Shown here: piece by piece, positions 35,467-45,754 of the stretch
Layout: each line of letters begins with the position of its first letter
Numbering within the stretch: position 1 is the stretch's first letter
Assembly: GCF_000517425.1 (NCBI RefSeq)
Contig: NZ_CP006569.1
Span: forward strand, 124,001-188,000
Source of the DNA: Sodalis praecaptivus
GTDB taxonomy: Bacteria; Pseudomonadota; Gammaproteobacteria; Enterobacterales; Enterobacteriaceae
Length of the DNA: 64,000 nt
Direction: 5' to 3'
Position numbers and translations under genes: made by a program
The notes under the pieces: model-generated
What the model was told of the DNA's origin: nothing
The model's input: only the letters and a program-made list of their open reading frames with translations
Databases searched by the model: none

Positions 35467-36714
35467 TCAGGCATAGATATCGATACCGTCGCGGTACCAC
35501 GCGCCGGGGCCGGCTGAGCCGCCGCCGTTGCGGTGCGCCACGAACAGCGACTCCCTGCGCCCCTGCCCGTGTTGAGGGCTGTCGCCGCGGTCCTGCTGAT
35601 GACCGGAGGCGTTATGTCCGGATGCGTCGGTGCCGACGCTGGTATCGCCGAGCGCGATGCCGTTTTCCGCCAGTGACGTGCGCAATTGGGTCATGGCGGT
35701 TTCCAATACCGCCCGCACCTGCTGATTATCGGAAGCGAAATGCACCTGCAACTGCTCCTTATTCAGGCGCAAATTGACTTTCACCGCACCCAACTCCTGC
35801 GGATGCAGATGCAACTGGGCGTGAAAGATACCGTTACGGTTGAATAGCGTGATGTGTTCACCGAGTTGTTGCTGCCAGGCCGGGGAGCCTAGCGGTTGGC
35901 GCAGGTGCGCTATGGGCGCCTGCGGCGGTGCCGGTGTCCGCAGGGAAGGGGCGTCGGTGGTGATAGCGTCCAGCCCCGCGCTCGGCGGCGCACTCGGCGT
36001 AGGCGTCGCGGTTGCGGTTGCGGCAAGTTTGTCTGCCGTTGTCGCCGTGCGCGACAACGCTTCGCCGCGCTGGCGCGGGTGCGCGGCCACCGACTGAAGC
36101 TTAACGGTGTCAAGACGGAGTGGGGTGTTTTCCGCGCGGCGCGCGTTGCGCTTGGTCGACGGCACCAGCAGCAGCGGCTGCGGCTCTTTCTTGCCCTGAA
36201 CCTCTGCGCTCTGAACGTCGGTAAATTCCGGCGCGCTGGCCGCAAGAGCGGACGGCGCCACTGCGCGCCCGCCGCCGGCGCCGGAGGGGGTTTGCGCCGT
36301 TCCGTCGCCCTCGGCGCGGGGCTCGGCCAGCGCCAGAGCGGCGCCGTTGCGCTGATCGCGGGACGGGACGGGGGCAATGCCCAGTTTCGCCAGCACAGGA
36401 TCCCCGTCGGCGGGCCACTGTTGCAGCGCCAACTGCGCCAGCAGCGCCTGTAAATGCTGCAGCTCGTCATCGTCCAGCGCGCTATCCCCCTCCGCCAGAC
36501 GCCGGTGGATAAGGGCCGTCAGAGCCTTGCAGCGCTGCGTCAGGGTTGCCTTCGGATCTGTCGCCGTACTGTCGGCGCCCACGTCCTGACGCCGGGTACC
36601 GGCGAGATAGTGTTCCAAAGCGTCGGCAAATTCGCTTTGGGGTAATTCGGCGGGGAGGGCCGCGGCGATAGGCTGCCCGCCGCCCCGGATAACAGCGCTC
36701 GCGTTGGGTATCAT
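35467..36714 (-). CDS. fliK: Flagellar hook-length control protein FliK
   Basis: A 415-residue protein (Salmonella 405) with a disordered, Ala/Pro-rich N-terminal ruler (residues 1-270) and the conserved C-terminal domain that binds FlhB: LGEHITLFNRNGIFHAQLHLHP, QELGAVKVNLRLNKEQLQVHF and SLAENGIALGDTSV. It measures the hook and triggers the export switch. It overlaps fliJ by four bases. Confidence 0.94.
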   Translation of the reverse strand: MIPNASAVIRGGGQPIAAALPAELPQSEFADALEHYLAGTRRQDVGADSTATDPKATLTQRCKALTALIHRRLAEGDSALDDDELQHLQALLAQLALQQWPADGDPVLAKLGIAPVPSRDQRNGAALALAEPRAEGDGTAQTPSGAGGGRAVAPSALAASAPEFTDVQSAEVQGKKEPQPLLLVPSTKRNARRAENTPLRLDTVKLQSVAAHPRQRGEALSRTATTADKLAATATATPTPSAPPSAGLDAITTDAPSLRTPAPPQAPIAHLRQPLGSPAWQQQLGEHITLFNRNGIFHAQLHLHPQELGAVKVNLRLNKEQLQVHFASDNQQVRAVLETAMTQLRTSLAENGIALGDTSVGTDASGHNASGHQQDRGDSPQHGQGRRESLFVAHRNGGGSAGPGAWYRDGIDIYA

Positions 36715-37160
36715 GATTCCACTCTCCTTAAGGATGCCCGCAGAGCGAACTCATCCATTTGTTTTTGATTGCGGCGGCTTTCTCGTAATTGACGGGCGTT
36801 ATCGGAGCGCGTTTTCAGAATTTCAAACGCGTTAAGACGCTGTTTTTTCTGTTGCCAGTGGGCCATCGCCAGATCGACCCGCGATTGGAACACCGACACC
36901 TGCTGGCTGTGGTGGGCGACAATTTTATACAGCGACGCGATAAACGACTGATAATTAATCCATTTGTCAACGTTCAGACCGGTTCCGGTCATATTCTCTT
37001 CGAGCTGTTTGCGATAGTCCTGTTCGTAATCCATCAGCTGATTCAGCTGCGCCACGGCGCTGGCGTGCGCGCTGCGGCAGGCGCCGAGCTGAAGCAGGGC
37101 GTCTTCCAGCGCCCGTTCAGCATGTTCCCTCAAGGTTTCGATTGGCGATGTACTGGTCAT
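36711..37160 (-). CDS. fliJ: Flagellar export chaperone FliJ
   Basis: The ATG at 37160, after AAGGAATCCTTC-like AAGGATTCCTT context, gives 149 residues (E. coli 147), a long two-helix coiled coil (LNQLMDYEQDYRKQLEENM; HHSQQVSVFQSRVDLAMAHW). FliJ sits in the centre of the FliI hexamer and couples it to FlhA. An upstream in-frame start would overlap fliI and is rejected. Confidence 0.95.
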   Translation of the reverse strand: MTSTSPIETLREHAERALEDALLQLGACRSAHASAVAQLNQLMDYEQDYRKQLEENMTGTGLNVDKWINYQSFIASLYKIVAHHSQQVSVFQSRVDLAMAHWQQKKQRLNAFEILKTRSDNARQLRESRRNQKQMDEFALRASLRRVES

Positions 37161-37170
37161 GAAGGATTCC

Positions 37171-38547
37171 TTATGCGGTTGAAGGGGGAGTGAAGAGACT
37201 GGACAACTGTTGACAGGATTGAGCGTAATTGCAGCGTTGCGATACATCCTGGCGCAGATAGCTCTCCAATTGCGGATAGTGGGCAATCGCCTGATCGAGC
37301 AGCGGGTCACTGCCGGCGGCATAAGCGCCGACCGACAGGAGATCGCGATTGCGCTGATAGCTGGCGAGCCACTGCTTTACCTGCTGAACCTGTTGAAAAT
37401 GAGGCGTATCCACCAAGGCGGTCATCGCCCGGCTGATGGAGGCCTCAATGTCGATGGCAGGATAATGTCCCGCCTCGGCAAGCTGGCGGGACAGCACCAC
37501 GTGACCGTCCAAAATGGCCCGGGCGGCGTCGGCGATGGGATCTTGCTGGTCATCGCCCTCCGTCAATACGGTATAAAAAGCGGTGATGGAGCCGCCGCCG
37601 TCCGCGCCGTTGCCGGCGCGCTCCACCAGCGCGGGCAATTTGGCGAATACCGACGGCGGATAGCCTTTAGTAGCCGGCGGCTCGCCGATGGCCAGGCCGA
37701 TTTCGCGCTGGGCCATCGCATAGCGCGTCAAGGAATCCATAATGAGCAGCACATGCTTGCCGCGATCGCGAAAATCCTCGGCGATGCGCGTGGCATAAGC
37801 GGCGCCCTGCATACGCAGCATCGGCGACACATCCGCCGGCGCGGCAATAATGACCGCGCGGGCGATCCCCTCCTCGCCGAGAATATTTTCGATAAAGTCC
37901 TTCACCTCGCGCCCGCGCTCGCCGATCAGACCGACGACGATGACATCAGCCTGGGTATAGCGCGCCATCATGCCGAGCAGCATGCTTTTGCCCACGCCGG
38001 AGCCGGCGAATAGGCCCATACGCTGCCCGCGGCCTACCGTCAGCAGGCCATTAATGGCGCGCACTCCCACATCGAGCACCTCGGTGATCGGGCTGCGCGA
38101 TAAGGGATTAAGCGGCGGGCTGTAGAGGGAGGCGCGATAACCGGTTTCCGGCGGCGGTAAATTGTCCAGCGGCAGCCCGCCGCCGCAGAGGACGCGGCCC
38201 AGCAGCGCCGGGCCCAGAGGAAGCAAGCGGGCGGGAACTTTGCCGTTGACCAAACCCGGGGCATACACGCGGGCGCCGGGCAGAATGCCCTCCATATTCT
38301 CCAGCGGCATCAAAAACAACTGCCGGCCTTTAAACCCGACCACCTCGCATTCGACCTGACTTACCGCCTTGCCGGTATAGCGTTCGATAAGGCAGGTGGC
38401 GCCGAGGGGCAATTGCAGCCCCACCGCCTCCATCACCATGCCTGTTGCCCGCGTTAGCCGCCCGTAGTGGCGGCAGTCCGGCAGGGTAGTGATCATCCGT
38501 TCCTGGCGCGCCATCGCGTTAATCCAGCGTTCCAGCTGCACGGTCAT
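37171..38547 (-). CDS. fliI: Flagellar export ATPase FliI
   Basis: The ATG at 38547 gives 458 residues (E. coli 457). Walker A is [11 protein letters not shown] at about residues 178-188, Walker B region [18 protein letters not shown], and [18 protein letters not shown] is diagnostic of FliI/YscN ATPases. It energises cargo release in the cytoplasm with FliH and FliJ. It overlaps fliH by 29 bases. Confidence 0.97.
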   Translation of the reverse strand: MTVQLERWINAMARQERMITTLPDCRHYGRLTRATGMVMEAVGLQLPLGATCLIERYTGKAVSQVECEVVGFKGRQLFLMPLENMEGILPGARVYAPGLVNGKVPARLLPLGPALLGRVLCGGGLPLDNLPPPETGYRASLYSPPLNPLSRSPITEVLDVGVRAINGLLTVGRGQRMGLFAGSGVGKSMLLGMMARYTQADVIVVGLIGERGREVKDFIENILGEEGIARAVIIAAPADVSPMLRMQGAAYATRIAEDFRDRGKHVLLIMDSLTRYAMAQREIGLAIGEPPATKGYPPSVFAKLPALVERAGNGADGGGSITAFYTVLTEGDDQQDPIADAARAILDGHVVLSRQLAEAGHYPAIDIEASISRAMTALVDTPHFQQVQQVKQWLASYQRNRDLLSVGAYAAGSDPLLDQAIAHYPQLESYLRQDVSQRCNYAQSCQQLSSLFTPPSTA

Positions 38548-39232
38548 GCGGCAAGCCCTCCTTAAGCATCTGGCACAGCTGCTGCCAGCGGGTTTCCAGG
38601 GTGGCGTCCACTTCGCCGTCCTCGGCGACAATCCGGCAGCCGCCGCGCAGCAGCTGCCCATCGGCCAGCAGCCGCCAGCCCTGGCTTTCCAAGGTGCTGC
38701 CTAAATGACTCTGTAGCGACGGCAGATCGTCGGGATGGACATAAAGCCGCAGACAACCGTCGAACAGCGGCCGATCGTGCAGCAGTTGTTGGATAGTACT
38801 CAGCACCACGCGGCTATCGCACACCGGCGACTGGCCGAGGATTTTGCCGGCCGCCGTCAGCGCGATTTGCATCAGCCGCGCCGGCATCACCGCATCCACC
38901 CCCGCCAGGGTGGCCTTGAGTTCGCGCAGGAAATCCGCCATCTGTGCGGTGATATGCTCCTGCTCGGCTTGCGCATCCTGTAACCCTTGTTCAAAGCCGT
39001 CGCTGCGCCCCTTGTCAAAACCTTGCCGGTAGCCCTGCTGCTCGCCTTCCTGCTGGCCCTGCTTAAACCCGCGCTGTTCCGCCTGGGTGCGCAGGAGCGT
39101 CAGCTCCGCCTGCCAGGCTTTTTCATCGTGGTCCGCTGACAGTAGCGGCGCGGGGAGGCTATCGGCGAACGCCAGGGACAAATCCGCCGGTAGCCAGTGT
39201 TGCCAGCGCGTTTGTTCGACGTGCTCAGACAT
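38519..39232 (-). CDS. fliH: Flagellar export ATPase regulator FliH
   Basis: A 237-residue protein (E. coli 228) with the FliH glycine-repeat helix [20 protein letters not shown] (GxxxG-type spacing), followed by a V/A-ATPase E-subunit-like C-terminal domain ([20 protein letters not shown]). It links FliI to FliN on the C ring. It overlaps fliG by eight bases. Confidence 0.95.
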   Translation of the reverse strand: MSEHVEQTRWQHWLPADLSLAFADSLPAPLLSADHDEKAWQAELTLLRTQAEQRGFKQGQQEGEQQGYRQGFDKGRSDGFEQGLQDAQAEQEHITAQMADFLRELKATLAGVDAVMPARLMQIALTAAGKILGQSPVCDSRVVLSTIQQLLHDRPLFDGCLRLYVHPDDLPSLQSHLGSTLESQGWRLLADGQLLRGGCRIVAEDGEVDATLETRWQQLCQMLKEGLPHDRAAGTLD

Positions 39233-40214
39233 AATTTTCCCCGTCTTTATTGATGACTATCTCATCGGCATCGGCCAGGCGGCGCACCACGGCCAGGATC
39301 GCTTTACGCTCGGTTTCCACCCGCGACTCTTTCACCGGCGCGCTGAGGCTGAGGTCGTCGCGCAATATCTCGGCCTGGCGCTGCGACATATTGCCCAGGA
39401 TCCTATCCACCAGCGACGGCGCACAGCCTTTCAGGGCAATGACGAGCGTATCGGCGTCGATCTCCTGCAGGATCCGCCGCAGGCTGCGGTCGTCCAGATC
39501 CTGTAGATCATCGAACGTAAACATGTGCTCGACGATTCTCTCCGCCAGGTTTTGGTCGAGGGCGCGTACCGCATCGATTGCCGCCTCTTCCTGCCGGCTT
39601 TGCATATAATTAAGGATCTCCGCCGCCGGACGAACGCCGCCTTTATTGCCTTGCCGGCCACGCTGGCCGCGCAGCAAATCATTGAGGGCCAGAGTGAGCT
39701 CTTGCAGCGCGGCCGGCTGCAGACCGTCCAGCGTGGCGATACGCACCAGGATGTCGTTGCGCAGCGTCTCCTCGAAACCGGAGAGAATTTCGGCGGCCAG
39801 ACTGCGCTTAAGCAGTACCAAAATGGCGGCGATCACCTGCGGATGTTCGGCTTGAATCAGCGCCACCACCGCCTGCGGTTTCATTGCGTTAAGCGCGTCA
39901 ATGCCTTTGTCATCGTCCGCGCCGGTGATGTGCAGCTCCTCAAGCAGCAGCAGGGCGCGATCCTCCCCCAGCGCGCTGACAAGGGCCGCGCGCAGGTAGT
40001 CGTAACTGTCCTTATCCGGGCTTATCATCGTCTCGGCATCGGCATGAAACGCTTCAAGCACGCTCGTCAACTGCTGGCGGGAGTAAATCCCCAGCGAGGC
40101 TATGGTTTTACCTATGGCTTCCACTTCCTGCTTACGCAGATGTTTAAAGACGGCAGCGGCGGTCTCTTCCCCCAGCGTCAGCATGACGATGGCGCTCTTT
40201 TCGATGGCATTCAT
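39225..40214 (-). CDS. fliG: Flagellar switch protein FliG
   Basis: The ATG at 40214 overlaps the fliF stop (ATGA) and gives 329 residues (E. coli 331): MNAIEKSAIVMLTLGEETAAAVFKHL. The central EHPQVIAAIL motif and the C-terminal torque helix with charged residues (VDRILGNMSQRQAEILRDDL) are present. FliG contacts MotA and generates torque. Confidence 0.96.
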   Translation of the reverse strand: MNAIEKSAIVMLTLGEETAAAVFKHLRKQEVEAIGKTIASLGIYSRQQLTSVLEAFHADAETMISPDKDSYDYLRAALVSALGEDRALLLLEELHITGADDDKGIDALNAMKPQAVVALIQAEHPQVIAAILVLLKRSLAAEILSGFEETLRNDILVRIATLDGLQPAALQELTLALNDLLRGQRGRQGNKGGVRPAAEILNYMQSRQEEAAIDAVRALDQNLAERIVEHMFTFDDLQDLDDRSLRRILQEIDADTLVIALKGCAPSLVDRILGNMSQRQAEILRDDLSLSAPVKESRVETERKAILAVVRRLADADEIVINKDGENYV

Positions 40215-41920
40215 GATGGTTGTTGCTCGCGGGTTATCCATTGACGCAGTATCCGTGCCACCATCTGTGGCCGGGCGGCGGCGATATCACGCAACTGCTG
40301 GATACTGTCCTCCATTGCCTGGCGGGCTTTTTCGCGCGTCTCCTTCTCCAGCTCGCTGCGCGAGACGGGGCGTGGCTCATCCCGCGGCTGGTTGGCTTCG
40401 TACTGCGCCCGGATGCGCTCGCGCTCGATCTCCTGCTGCCGCTGCCAAAGCGGACGGAAACCTTTACGCCACGCCAGCCAGAACAGCAGCGCCACCAGCG
40501 CATAGCGCAGCGTACTGAACGCCATAGCCTGTAGGCTGGGATCCTGCCAGAACGGCAGCGGCGGCAGCATGTCCTGATTGGCGACAAAGCGGGTATTGAC
40601 GATGTTGAGCGTATCGCCGCGTTCGCTTGAAAAGCCCATGGCTTCGCGCACCAGCGCGGTCACATCCTGCATTTCCTGCGGCGTCAACCGTACGGGCTTG
40701 CCGGCGCTGTCCTTACGGTCGTTAACCACCACCGCCACCGACAGGCGTTTAAGCACGCCGGGACGAAAACGGCTATGGGTCAGCGTGCGATCGACTTCGT
40801 AATTGATGGTTTTTTCGTTCTGGCTGCTGCGCGGCGGCTGCGCGATGGGTGCCGCGGCGGCGGCGGGCGCCGGGGCGCCGTCCTTGGCGGCGGGCTTTTT
40901 GCCGGCGGCGGGGTTGGCGGGGGATTCAATCGGCGCCGTGGCCGGCGGAGTGGGCTGATTGCTAAGCGCCCCCGGTACACCGCCAGGCGGCTGAATACCG
41001 ATCTGATCGCTGGCATTCAACTGTTGGCTGCGGATCGCCATCTCCTCCGGGCGTCCGTTGGGTTTATGCTGCTCCGCCGTTTGCTCCACCGCGGTAAAGT
41101 CCAACTGGGCGGTCACCTCCGCGCGCACGTTGGCCGCACCTATCACCGGCGCAAGTATCGCGCTGATGCGCCGCTGATAATCGCCCTCCACTTCACGGGT
41201 ATAGGCAAGCTGGGTCGTGCTGAGGTTAAGCTCATCATTGCCCGGTTGGGCAAGTAATTGGCCCTGGCTGTCTACCAGGGTAATATTTCCGGCGGGTAAA
41301 TCGGGCACGGTGCCGGATACCAACCAGGTAATGGCCTGAATTTGTCCGGTGTCCAGCGCGCGCCCGGGATACAACGCCAACGTCACCGAGGCGGTGGCCG
41401 GCTTGTGTTCGCGCACAAACAGCGAGGGTTTCGGCATCGCAATATGCACCCTGGCCGATTTCACCGGATTTAGCGTTTCAATGGTGCGGGCGATTTCGCC
41501 TTCCAGCGCCCGCTGATAATTGATCTGCTCGCTGAATTGGCTCATACCGAATTTCTCGCGATCCAGCAGTTCAAATCCCAGCGCGCCGCCCTTCGGCAAC
41601 CCCTTTTGCGCCAGCAGCAACCGGGTTTCGTGGACCCGGTCGCTCGGCACCATAATGGCGCCGCTGTTGCCGGCAAAACGGTAGGGGATATTCATCGTGG
41701 TCAGTTCTGCCACCACGGCGCCGCCGTCCTGGTCGCTGATATTGCTATACAAAATGCGATAATCCGGCGTTCTGGCCCACAACAGCAGGACAATAGCCAG
41801 CGCAATCCCCGCGGCGCCGGCCGCTAATAGCGTATATTTCGGATGGTCGCGAAAACGCGCTATTAGGTTGGTCAGGCTTATTGCCGATTTAGCATTGATA
41901 TCCATGGCCGAGGCATTCAT
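40211..41920 (-). CDS. fliF: Flagellar MS-ring protein FliF
   Basis: The ATG at 41920 after CAGGGATCCTGC gives 569 residues (E. coli 552). Two membrane helices (LLAAGAAGIALAIVLLLWA; ALVALLFWLAWRKG) flank the periplasmic ring domains with YRILYSNISDQDGGAVVAEL. Between residues 335 and 385 lies a Pro/Ala-rich insertion (PPATAPIESPANPAAG and APAPAAAAAPIAQPP). The C-terminus holds the FliG-binding segment. It is divergent from fliE, with 242 bases between. Confidence 0.95.
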   Translation of the reverse strand: MNASAMDINAKSAISLTNLIARFRDHPKYTLLAAGAAGIALAIVLLLWARTPDYRILYSNISDQDGGAVVAELTTMNIPYRFAGNSGAIMVPSDRVHETRLLLAQKGLPKGGALGFELLDREKFGMSQFSEQINYQRALEGEIARTIETLNPVKSARVHIAMPKPSLFVREHKPATASVTLALYPGRALDTGQIQAITWLVSGTVPDLPAGNITLVDSQGQLLAQPGNDELNLSTTQLAYTREVEGDYQRRISAILAPVIGAANVRAEVTAQLDFTAVEQTAEQHKPNGRPEEMAIRSQQLNASDQIGIQPPGGVPGALSNQPTPPATAPIESPANPAAGKKPAAKDGAPAPAAAAAPIAQPPRSSQNEKTINYEVDRTLTHSRFRPGVLKRLSVAVVVNDRKDSAGKPVRLTPQEMQDVTALVREAMGFSSERGDTLNIVNTRFVANQDMLPPLPFWQDPSLQAMAFSTLRYALVALLFWLAWRKGFRPLWQRQQEIERERIRAQYEANQPRDEPRPVSRSELEKETREKARQAMEDSIQQLRDIAAARPQMVARILRQWITREQQPS

Positions 41921-42162
41921 GCAGGATCCCTGAAGCAGAATTAAAAATAAAGAATCATGATGGTAGGGTGAGGAAATAAAATGCTTATTACTAGGGAATA
42001 GCTTTCCATCGCCCAACGACGTAATTTCCCAATCGGTGTCAATCTTGGCACAGGGGGACCCGCCTGATAGGCAAATAAGCTTGCGCTTTTATTCTTAATT
42101 TCGCCATTCAACGCGGCCTTGCCGTGCTAATGTCGCTGAAGTGAGGTATTTGAGGAGGTTAT

Positions 42163-42486
42163 ATGACAACCCAGGCCATCCATTCCGTTTTGGCCATGAT
42201 GAAGGTGACGGCACAACAGGCGGCGGGCACCACAATAACGCTCTCCGCGCCGGCTACCGCCGGTGCGGGCTTTATTGGTGAATTGAATAGCAGTATCAAA
42301 CAGATTAACGGCATGCAAATAAATGCCCGGCGCAAGGCGGAGAAATTTGAATTAGGCGTGCCGGGAATCGCTTTGAATGATGTTATGGTGGAAATGCAAA
42401 AGGCGTCGCTGGCGCTGCATTTGGGAATTCAGGTGAATAATAAATTGATCAATGCCTATCAGGAAGTGATGAATATGGCGGTCTAG
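42163..42486 (+). CDS. fliE: Flagellar MS-ring/rod adaptor FliE
   Basis: A 107-residue protein (E. coli 104) with the FliE C-terminal half GIALNDVMVEMQKASLALHLG and VNNKLINAYQEVMNMAV. It joins the rod to the MS ring and is the first exported component. TTTGAGGAGGTTAT gives a very strong ribosome binding site. The gene stands alone and is followed at once by a tandem repeat array. Confidence 0.96.
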   Translation: MTTQAIHSVLAMMKVTAQQAAGTTITLSAPATAGAGFIGELNSSIKQINGMQINARRKAEKFELGVPGIALNDVMVEMQKASLALHLGIQVNNKLINAYQEVMNMAV

Positions 42487-42490
42487 AATT

Positions 42491-42631
<141 letters not shown>

Positions 42632-43040
42632 GTCCGGCATTCGACATACGACTGTCGCGAATAACGCGAAGGTCATGGCCGACGCCGACGCGAGGGATCA
42701 TGAATGCGACGGCTAATGCCGGCGTTAGGATCTACGCCGACGTTGCGGCGATTCACTCCGTCACGGCCGCCGTCAACGCCAATGCAGAGGTTGCGCAAAA
42801 TGCGGAGGTCGCCAAGGAGAGGAGGTTTAGAATAGGGCGCACTAGCGGCTAAATCGACATTGCGGTCAGGTGGAAAACCGGAGATAACGGTTATCCACTA
42901 ACCGAGGTTGAGGCAAATAGGCGTTATCGCGCAATAGTAGAACTAGCGAAATACCTGTGCCGAAGGACGATAGCACGTGCCGACGGAGATATTGCCCCGC
43001 CGCCGGCGCGTGGGGCGAGGACGTAGCGACAGTTGGCCCT
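42632..43040. other. Gene-poor region between the heptamer array and fliT
   Basis: These 409 bases contain no gene I can support. One 50-codon frame from 42700 with a GAGGG leader is Ala/Asn-rich and looks like translated low-complexity DNA (GCCGACGCC-type repeats). No terminator is obvious for either flanking transcript. Confidence 0.5.
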
Positions 43041-43382
43041 TTAAGATTGCAACAGCTGCCGATGATAGGCGTTAGCACCCTGCAAATTTCGGCGCAGTTG
43101 CCCGATATCATTCTGTAATGCCGTTAAACGTGTGCCGATCAGCGCGCGGATCTCTCTTTCATTTTTAAGTAATTGCTCAATATCTTTCATTCTCCCTTCT
43201 TCTTCATACGCGGCCATGCCGGCAGATTGGATATAATCTATTGCTGCGCGTAAGGTAATAGCATAGCGATTATTCAGCGCGACAACGCTGTCCCAGTCTT
43301 TTGAGCGTGCCGATTCGATAATCTGATACGTTAATTGTAACGGTAGGGCAAACGGGTGCTCGGTTTGGGAAACCATTAGCAT
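43041..43382 (-). CDS. fliT: Flagellar export chaperone FliT
   Basis: A 113-residue helical protein (E. coli 121) with YQIIESARSKDWDSVVALNN and a final helix NDIGQLRRNLQGANAYHRQL. FliT binds the filament cap FliD and, when free, FlhC, thereby reducing class 2 expression. It lies 12 bases after fliS in the fliDST transcript. Confidence 0.9.
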   Translation of the reverse strand: MLMVSQTEHPFALPLQLTYQIIESARSKDWDSVVALNNRYAITLRAAIDYIQSAGMAAYEEEGRMKDIEQLLKNEREIRALIGTRLTALQNDIGQLRRNLQGANAYHRQLLQS

Positions 43383-43394
43383 GGTATTATCCTT

Positions 43395-43784
43395 TTATCG
43401 TTGCGGAGTAATTTCTTTCCAGGCGCTGGAAATGTTTTTCAGCAAAGTATCTACATGTTTTATCGCTTCAGGGTCATTATTCAAATTGGCCTGCAACAAG
43501 GTGCGGATCATATAGCGGTAGAGACTTGCCAGATCCTGTGCCAGGGTTTTGCCCTTTTCGTAATCTAGCGTGGCCAGCAGGCCGCATTCAATAATGGCAA
43601 TAGCGCGGGAAATTTCCTCACCGCGCCGGGCGATATTACCGCGCGCCATCCAGATACCTGCCCGGGCCAGCGCGCCATGGGCGCCATCAAACAGCATGAC
43701 AATCAACTGATGCGGGGTCGCCCCTGCGACCCCGGTTTGCAGACTGATTTGTTGGTAGGCGTTGATGCCCTGATCTGCAGACAT
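43395..43784 (-). CDS. fliS: Flagellin export chaperone FliS
   Basis: A 129-residue protein (E. coli 136) with the FliS signature ATPHQLIVMLFDGAHGALARA and CGLLATLDYEKGKTLAQDLASLYRYM. It wraps the C-terminus of flagellin and prevents early polymerisation. AGGAGAAAAAACG precedes the ATG. Confidence 0.96.
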   Translation of the reverse strand: MSADQGINAYQQISLQTGVAGATPHQLIVMLFDGAHGALARAGIWMARGNIARRGEEISRAIAIIECGLLATLDYEKGKTLAQDLASLYRYMIRTLLQANLNNDPEAIKHVDTLLKNISSAWKEITPQR

Positions 43785-43863
43785 CGTTTTTTCTCCTGAG
43801 TGGCAGCAAACTGTTGAGCTGTGCGCCGGCTGAAGGCATCACGGCAGGCGCACCGGCGGGGGG

Positions 43864-45309
43864 TTATTTTTTGGCGATCGACTGTATCGCGGCGAGCGGC
43901 GCCTGAAGCGACTGTATTTGCGCGAGCGCGACTTCCATCCGCTGATATTGTTGTTGATAAGCCCGCAACTTGGCATCAATCGTGGCCTGGGTGCGTTTCA
44001 ACTGTTTCTCATTATCTTTCTTCTGCTTTTCTAGCTTTTCGGTTTCGTCTTTAATGATATTGCCGCTGCCGCCGCTACCGACATAGCCCTTAATATGGTC
44101 GGCCATGACGCTTGCCATGCCGCTTTCCCCTTCAGTGCCGAGAAACAGCCGCTGCACCCCCTCCGGGTTAGTATGAATAATATTTTTCAGTTTGGTGCTA
44201 TCCAGCTCGAGCTTGCCGGTTTTGGCATCGACCTTGATACCGAGATCGGCTAGGGATGCTATGTCGTTGTCGCCATAGTTACTGCCGGCATCGCGGCGCA
44301 CAAGCGCTTTTAAGTTACTTAATAAACTCTCACCGGCCAAAGGACCATTGCTCGTATCGGGCAGTGCGACGTCCTCGGGCTTCAGATTGGAATAATCGGC
44401 GGGTTTGAATTGACTCAAGGACGATGATTGGGTAATGAAGTCATTAAAAGCGGAGACAAATTCCTCCACGGCTTTTTGCACGGCGCTTTCGTCCGGACTC
44501 AGGGTCAGCGCTTCTGATTCATCGGGTTTGGATTGTTGCTTGAGCGTAAGCGTGATGCCGGTCAGGATATCATTGATGCTGTTGCTGGAGCGGATATATT
44601 CATTGCCGTCAACCGAAACTTTGGCGTCGGTTGCCTTGAGATCCTCCTTCATTTTCTCATCAGGATGGGTCGGGTCGTCCTTTTGTTTTGGAGTGTATTT
44701 CATGATCTCGTTTAAGGTTTCATCACCCTCGACCGAGACGGTCATTTCCCCGGCGCTGCCGGATTTCTCCGCCCGTAACACCAAACGCAGCGTGCCGTCA
44801 TCGTCCACATTCTTCACTTCGGCATGGACGCCGGCCTTCTGGTTGTTGATGGCCTTGGCTATCCCCGCCAGACTGGTTTGCTCTTGCGCGAGGGTAATCA
44901 CGGTATCTTTCATCTCACCGTTTTCGCCTTTTTGGCTGATGGTCAGCGTACGGGTTGGCTTGTTATCGCCCAGCGGCGTATCAATCCCTTTTTTGGTCTG
45001 AAAAGACAGGGTATGGTTTTGCGCCAGTTGATTGACCTTGATATCGTGGGTGCCCGCCATGGCGCCGCTGCTGGCGGTGGCGCTAAATGCCTTGTTTTCG
45101 CTGATTTTCATGGCGTAAAAGGCATCATTCTTCAGGGCATTGCTTTTCTCCATCAAGGTTTGCAGGCTGGAGCGGATTTTCCCCCAGGCGCTGATTTTAC
45201 TCTCGATGCTTTTTTGCCGTATCTGTATAGGTTTTAGCAACAATTGAAACTGCTTGGTCTGCTTCTCCATCAGCGCATCGCTGATGCCCGAAATTGATAT
45301 ACCCTCCAT
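43864..45309 (-). CDS. fliD: Flagellar filament cap protein FliD (HAP2)
   Basis: The ATG at 45309 after AGGAGAGTTGGC gives 481 residues (E. coli 468). It starts MEGISISGISDALMEKQTKQFQ, and the C-terminus is a coiled coil LEKQKKDNEKQLKRTQATID followed by YQQQYQRMEVALAQIQSL, the D0/D1 regions of the cap. Middle domains are variable. The cap directs flagellin folding at the filament tip. Confidence 0.95.
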   Translation of the reverse strand: MEGISISGISDALMEKQTKQFQLLLKPIQIRQKSIESKISAWGKIRSSLQTLMEKSNALKNDAFYAMKISENKAFSATASSGAMAGTHDIKVNQLAQNHTLSFQTKKGIDTPLGDNKPTRTLTISQKGENGEMKDTVITLAQEQTSLAGIAKAINNQKAGVHAEVKNVDDDGTLRLVLRAEKSGSAGEMTVSVEGDETLNEIMKYTPKQKDDPTHPDEKMKEDLKATDAKVSVDGNEYIRSSNSINDILTGITLTLKQQSKPDESEALTLSPDESAVQKAVEEFVSAFNDFITQSSSLSQFKPADYSNLKPEDVALPDTSNGPLAGESLLSNLKALVRRDAGSNYGDNDIASLADLGIKVDAKTGKLELDSTKLKNIIHTNPEGVQRLFLGTEGESGMASVMADHIKGYVGSGGSGNIIKDETEKLEKQKKDNEKQLKRTQATIDAKLRAYQQQYQRMEVALAQIQSLQAPLAAIQSIAKK

Positions 45310-45350
45310 GCCAACTCTCCTGTTAATCACCGCGTGGATTGTATGCATTG

Positions 45351-45378
45351 CTATCGGCCGCGAAGAGAAAAAAGTTTA
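45351..45378 (-). promoter_or_regulatory. Sigma-28 promoter of fliDST
   Basis: On the minus strand TAAA and GCCGATAG are separated by 16 bases, one more than the usual 15, 42 bases before fliD. The -10 box differs from consensus only in the last base. Confidence 0.7.
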
Positions 45379-45652
45379 ATCGGCGCGGGATGACAAAAGG
45401 ATAAATTGACAAAAAGTCCCCGGTTGTGTGATGCGAAACGATGACCCGTTTCCTCAGTAATAACAGGCGAGATCGCGTTTACGTCGTGAGTAATGACGGG
45501 ATGAGCAGCGTGCCCGCAGGGTGGCATTATTGCCGGACATGCGCTTAATAAACATATTAAGTACGTTGAGCCGCATGTAGGTTATGCATCTATTATAATA
45601 TCATAAATTATTGTGCTACTTATTTTATGATCCTCGGTGGACAGAGTTAGAT

Positions 45653-45679
45653 TAAAGCTTTTGAATGGAGTGCCGATAT
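45653..45679 (+). promoter_or_regulatory. Sigma-28 promoter of the first flagellin gene
   Basis: TAAAGCTT and GCCGATAT with a 15-base spacer between TAAA and the -10 box, 76 bases before the ATG. It is a near-consensus class 3 flagellar promoter. Confidence 0.9.
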
Positions 45680-45754
45680 TTGTAGGGCCTGCAGGCGTTA
45701 CTGAGTAATGATCTTCAATGACTTACTTAATCGCATTCAAAAAAGGAATTTATT

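Noticed and set aside
42700-42852. 50-codon plus-strand frame with a GAGGG leader after the heptamer array
   Set aside because: The product is Ala/Asn-rich low complexity and resembles no protein; start context alone is not enough.
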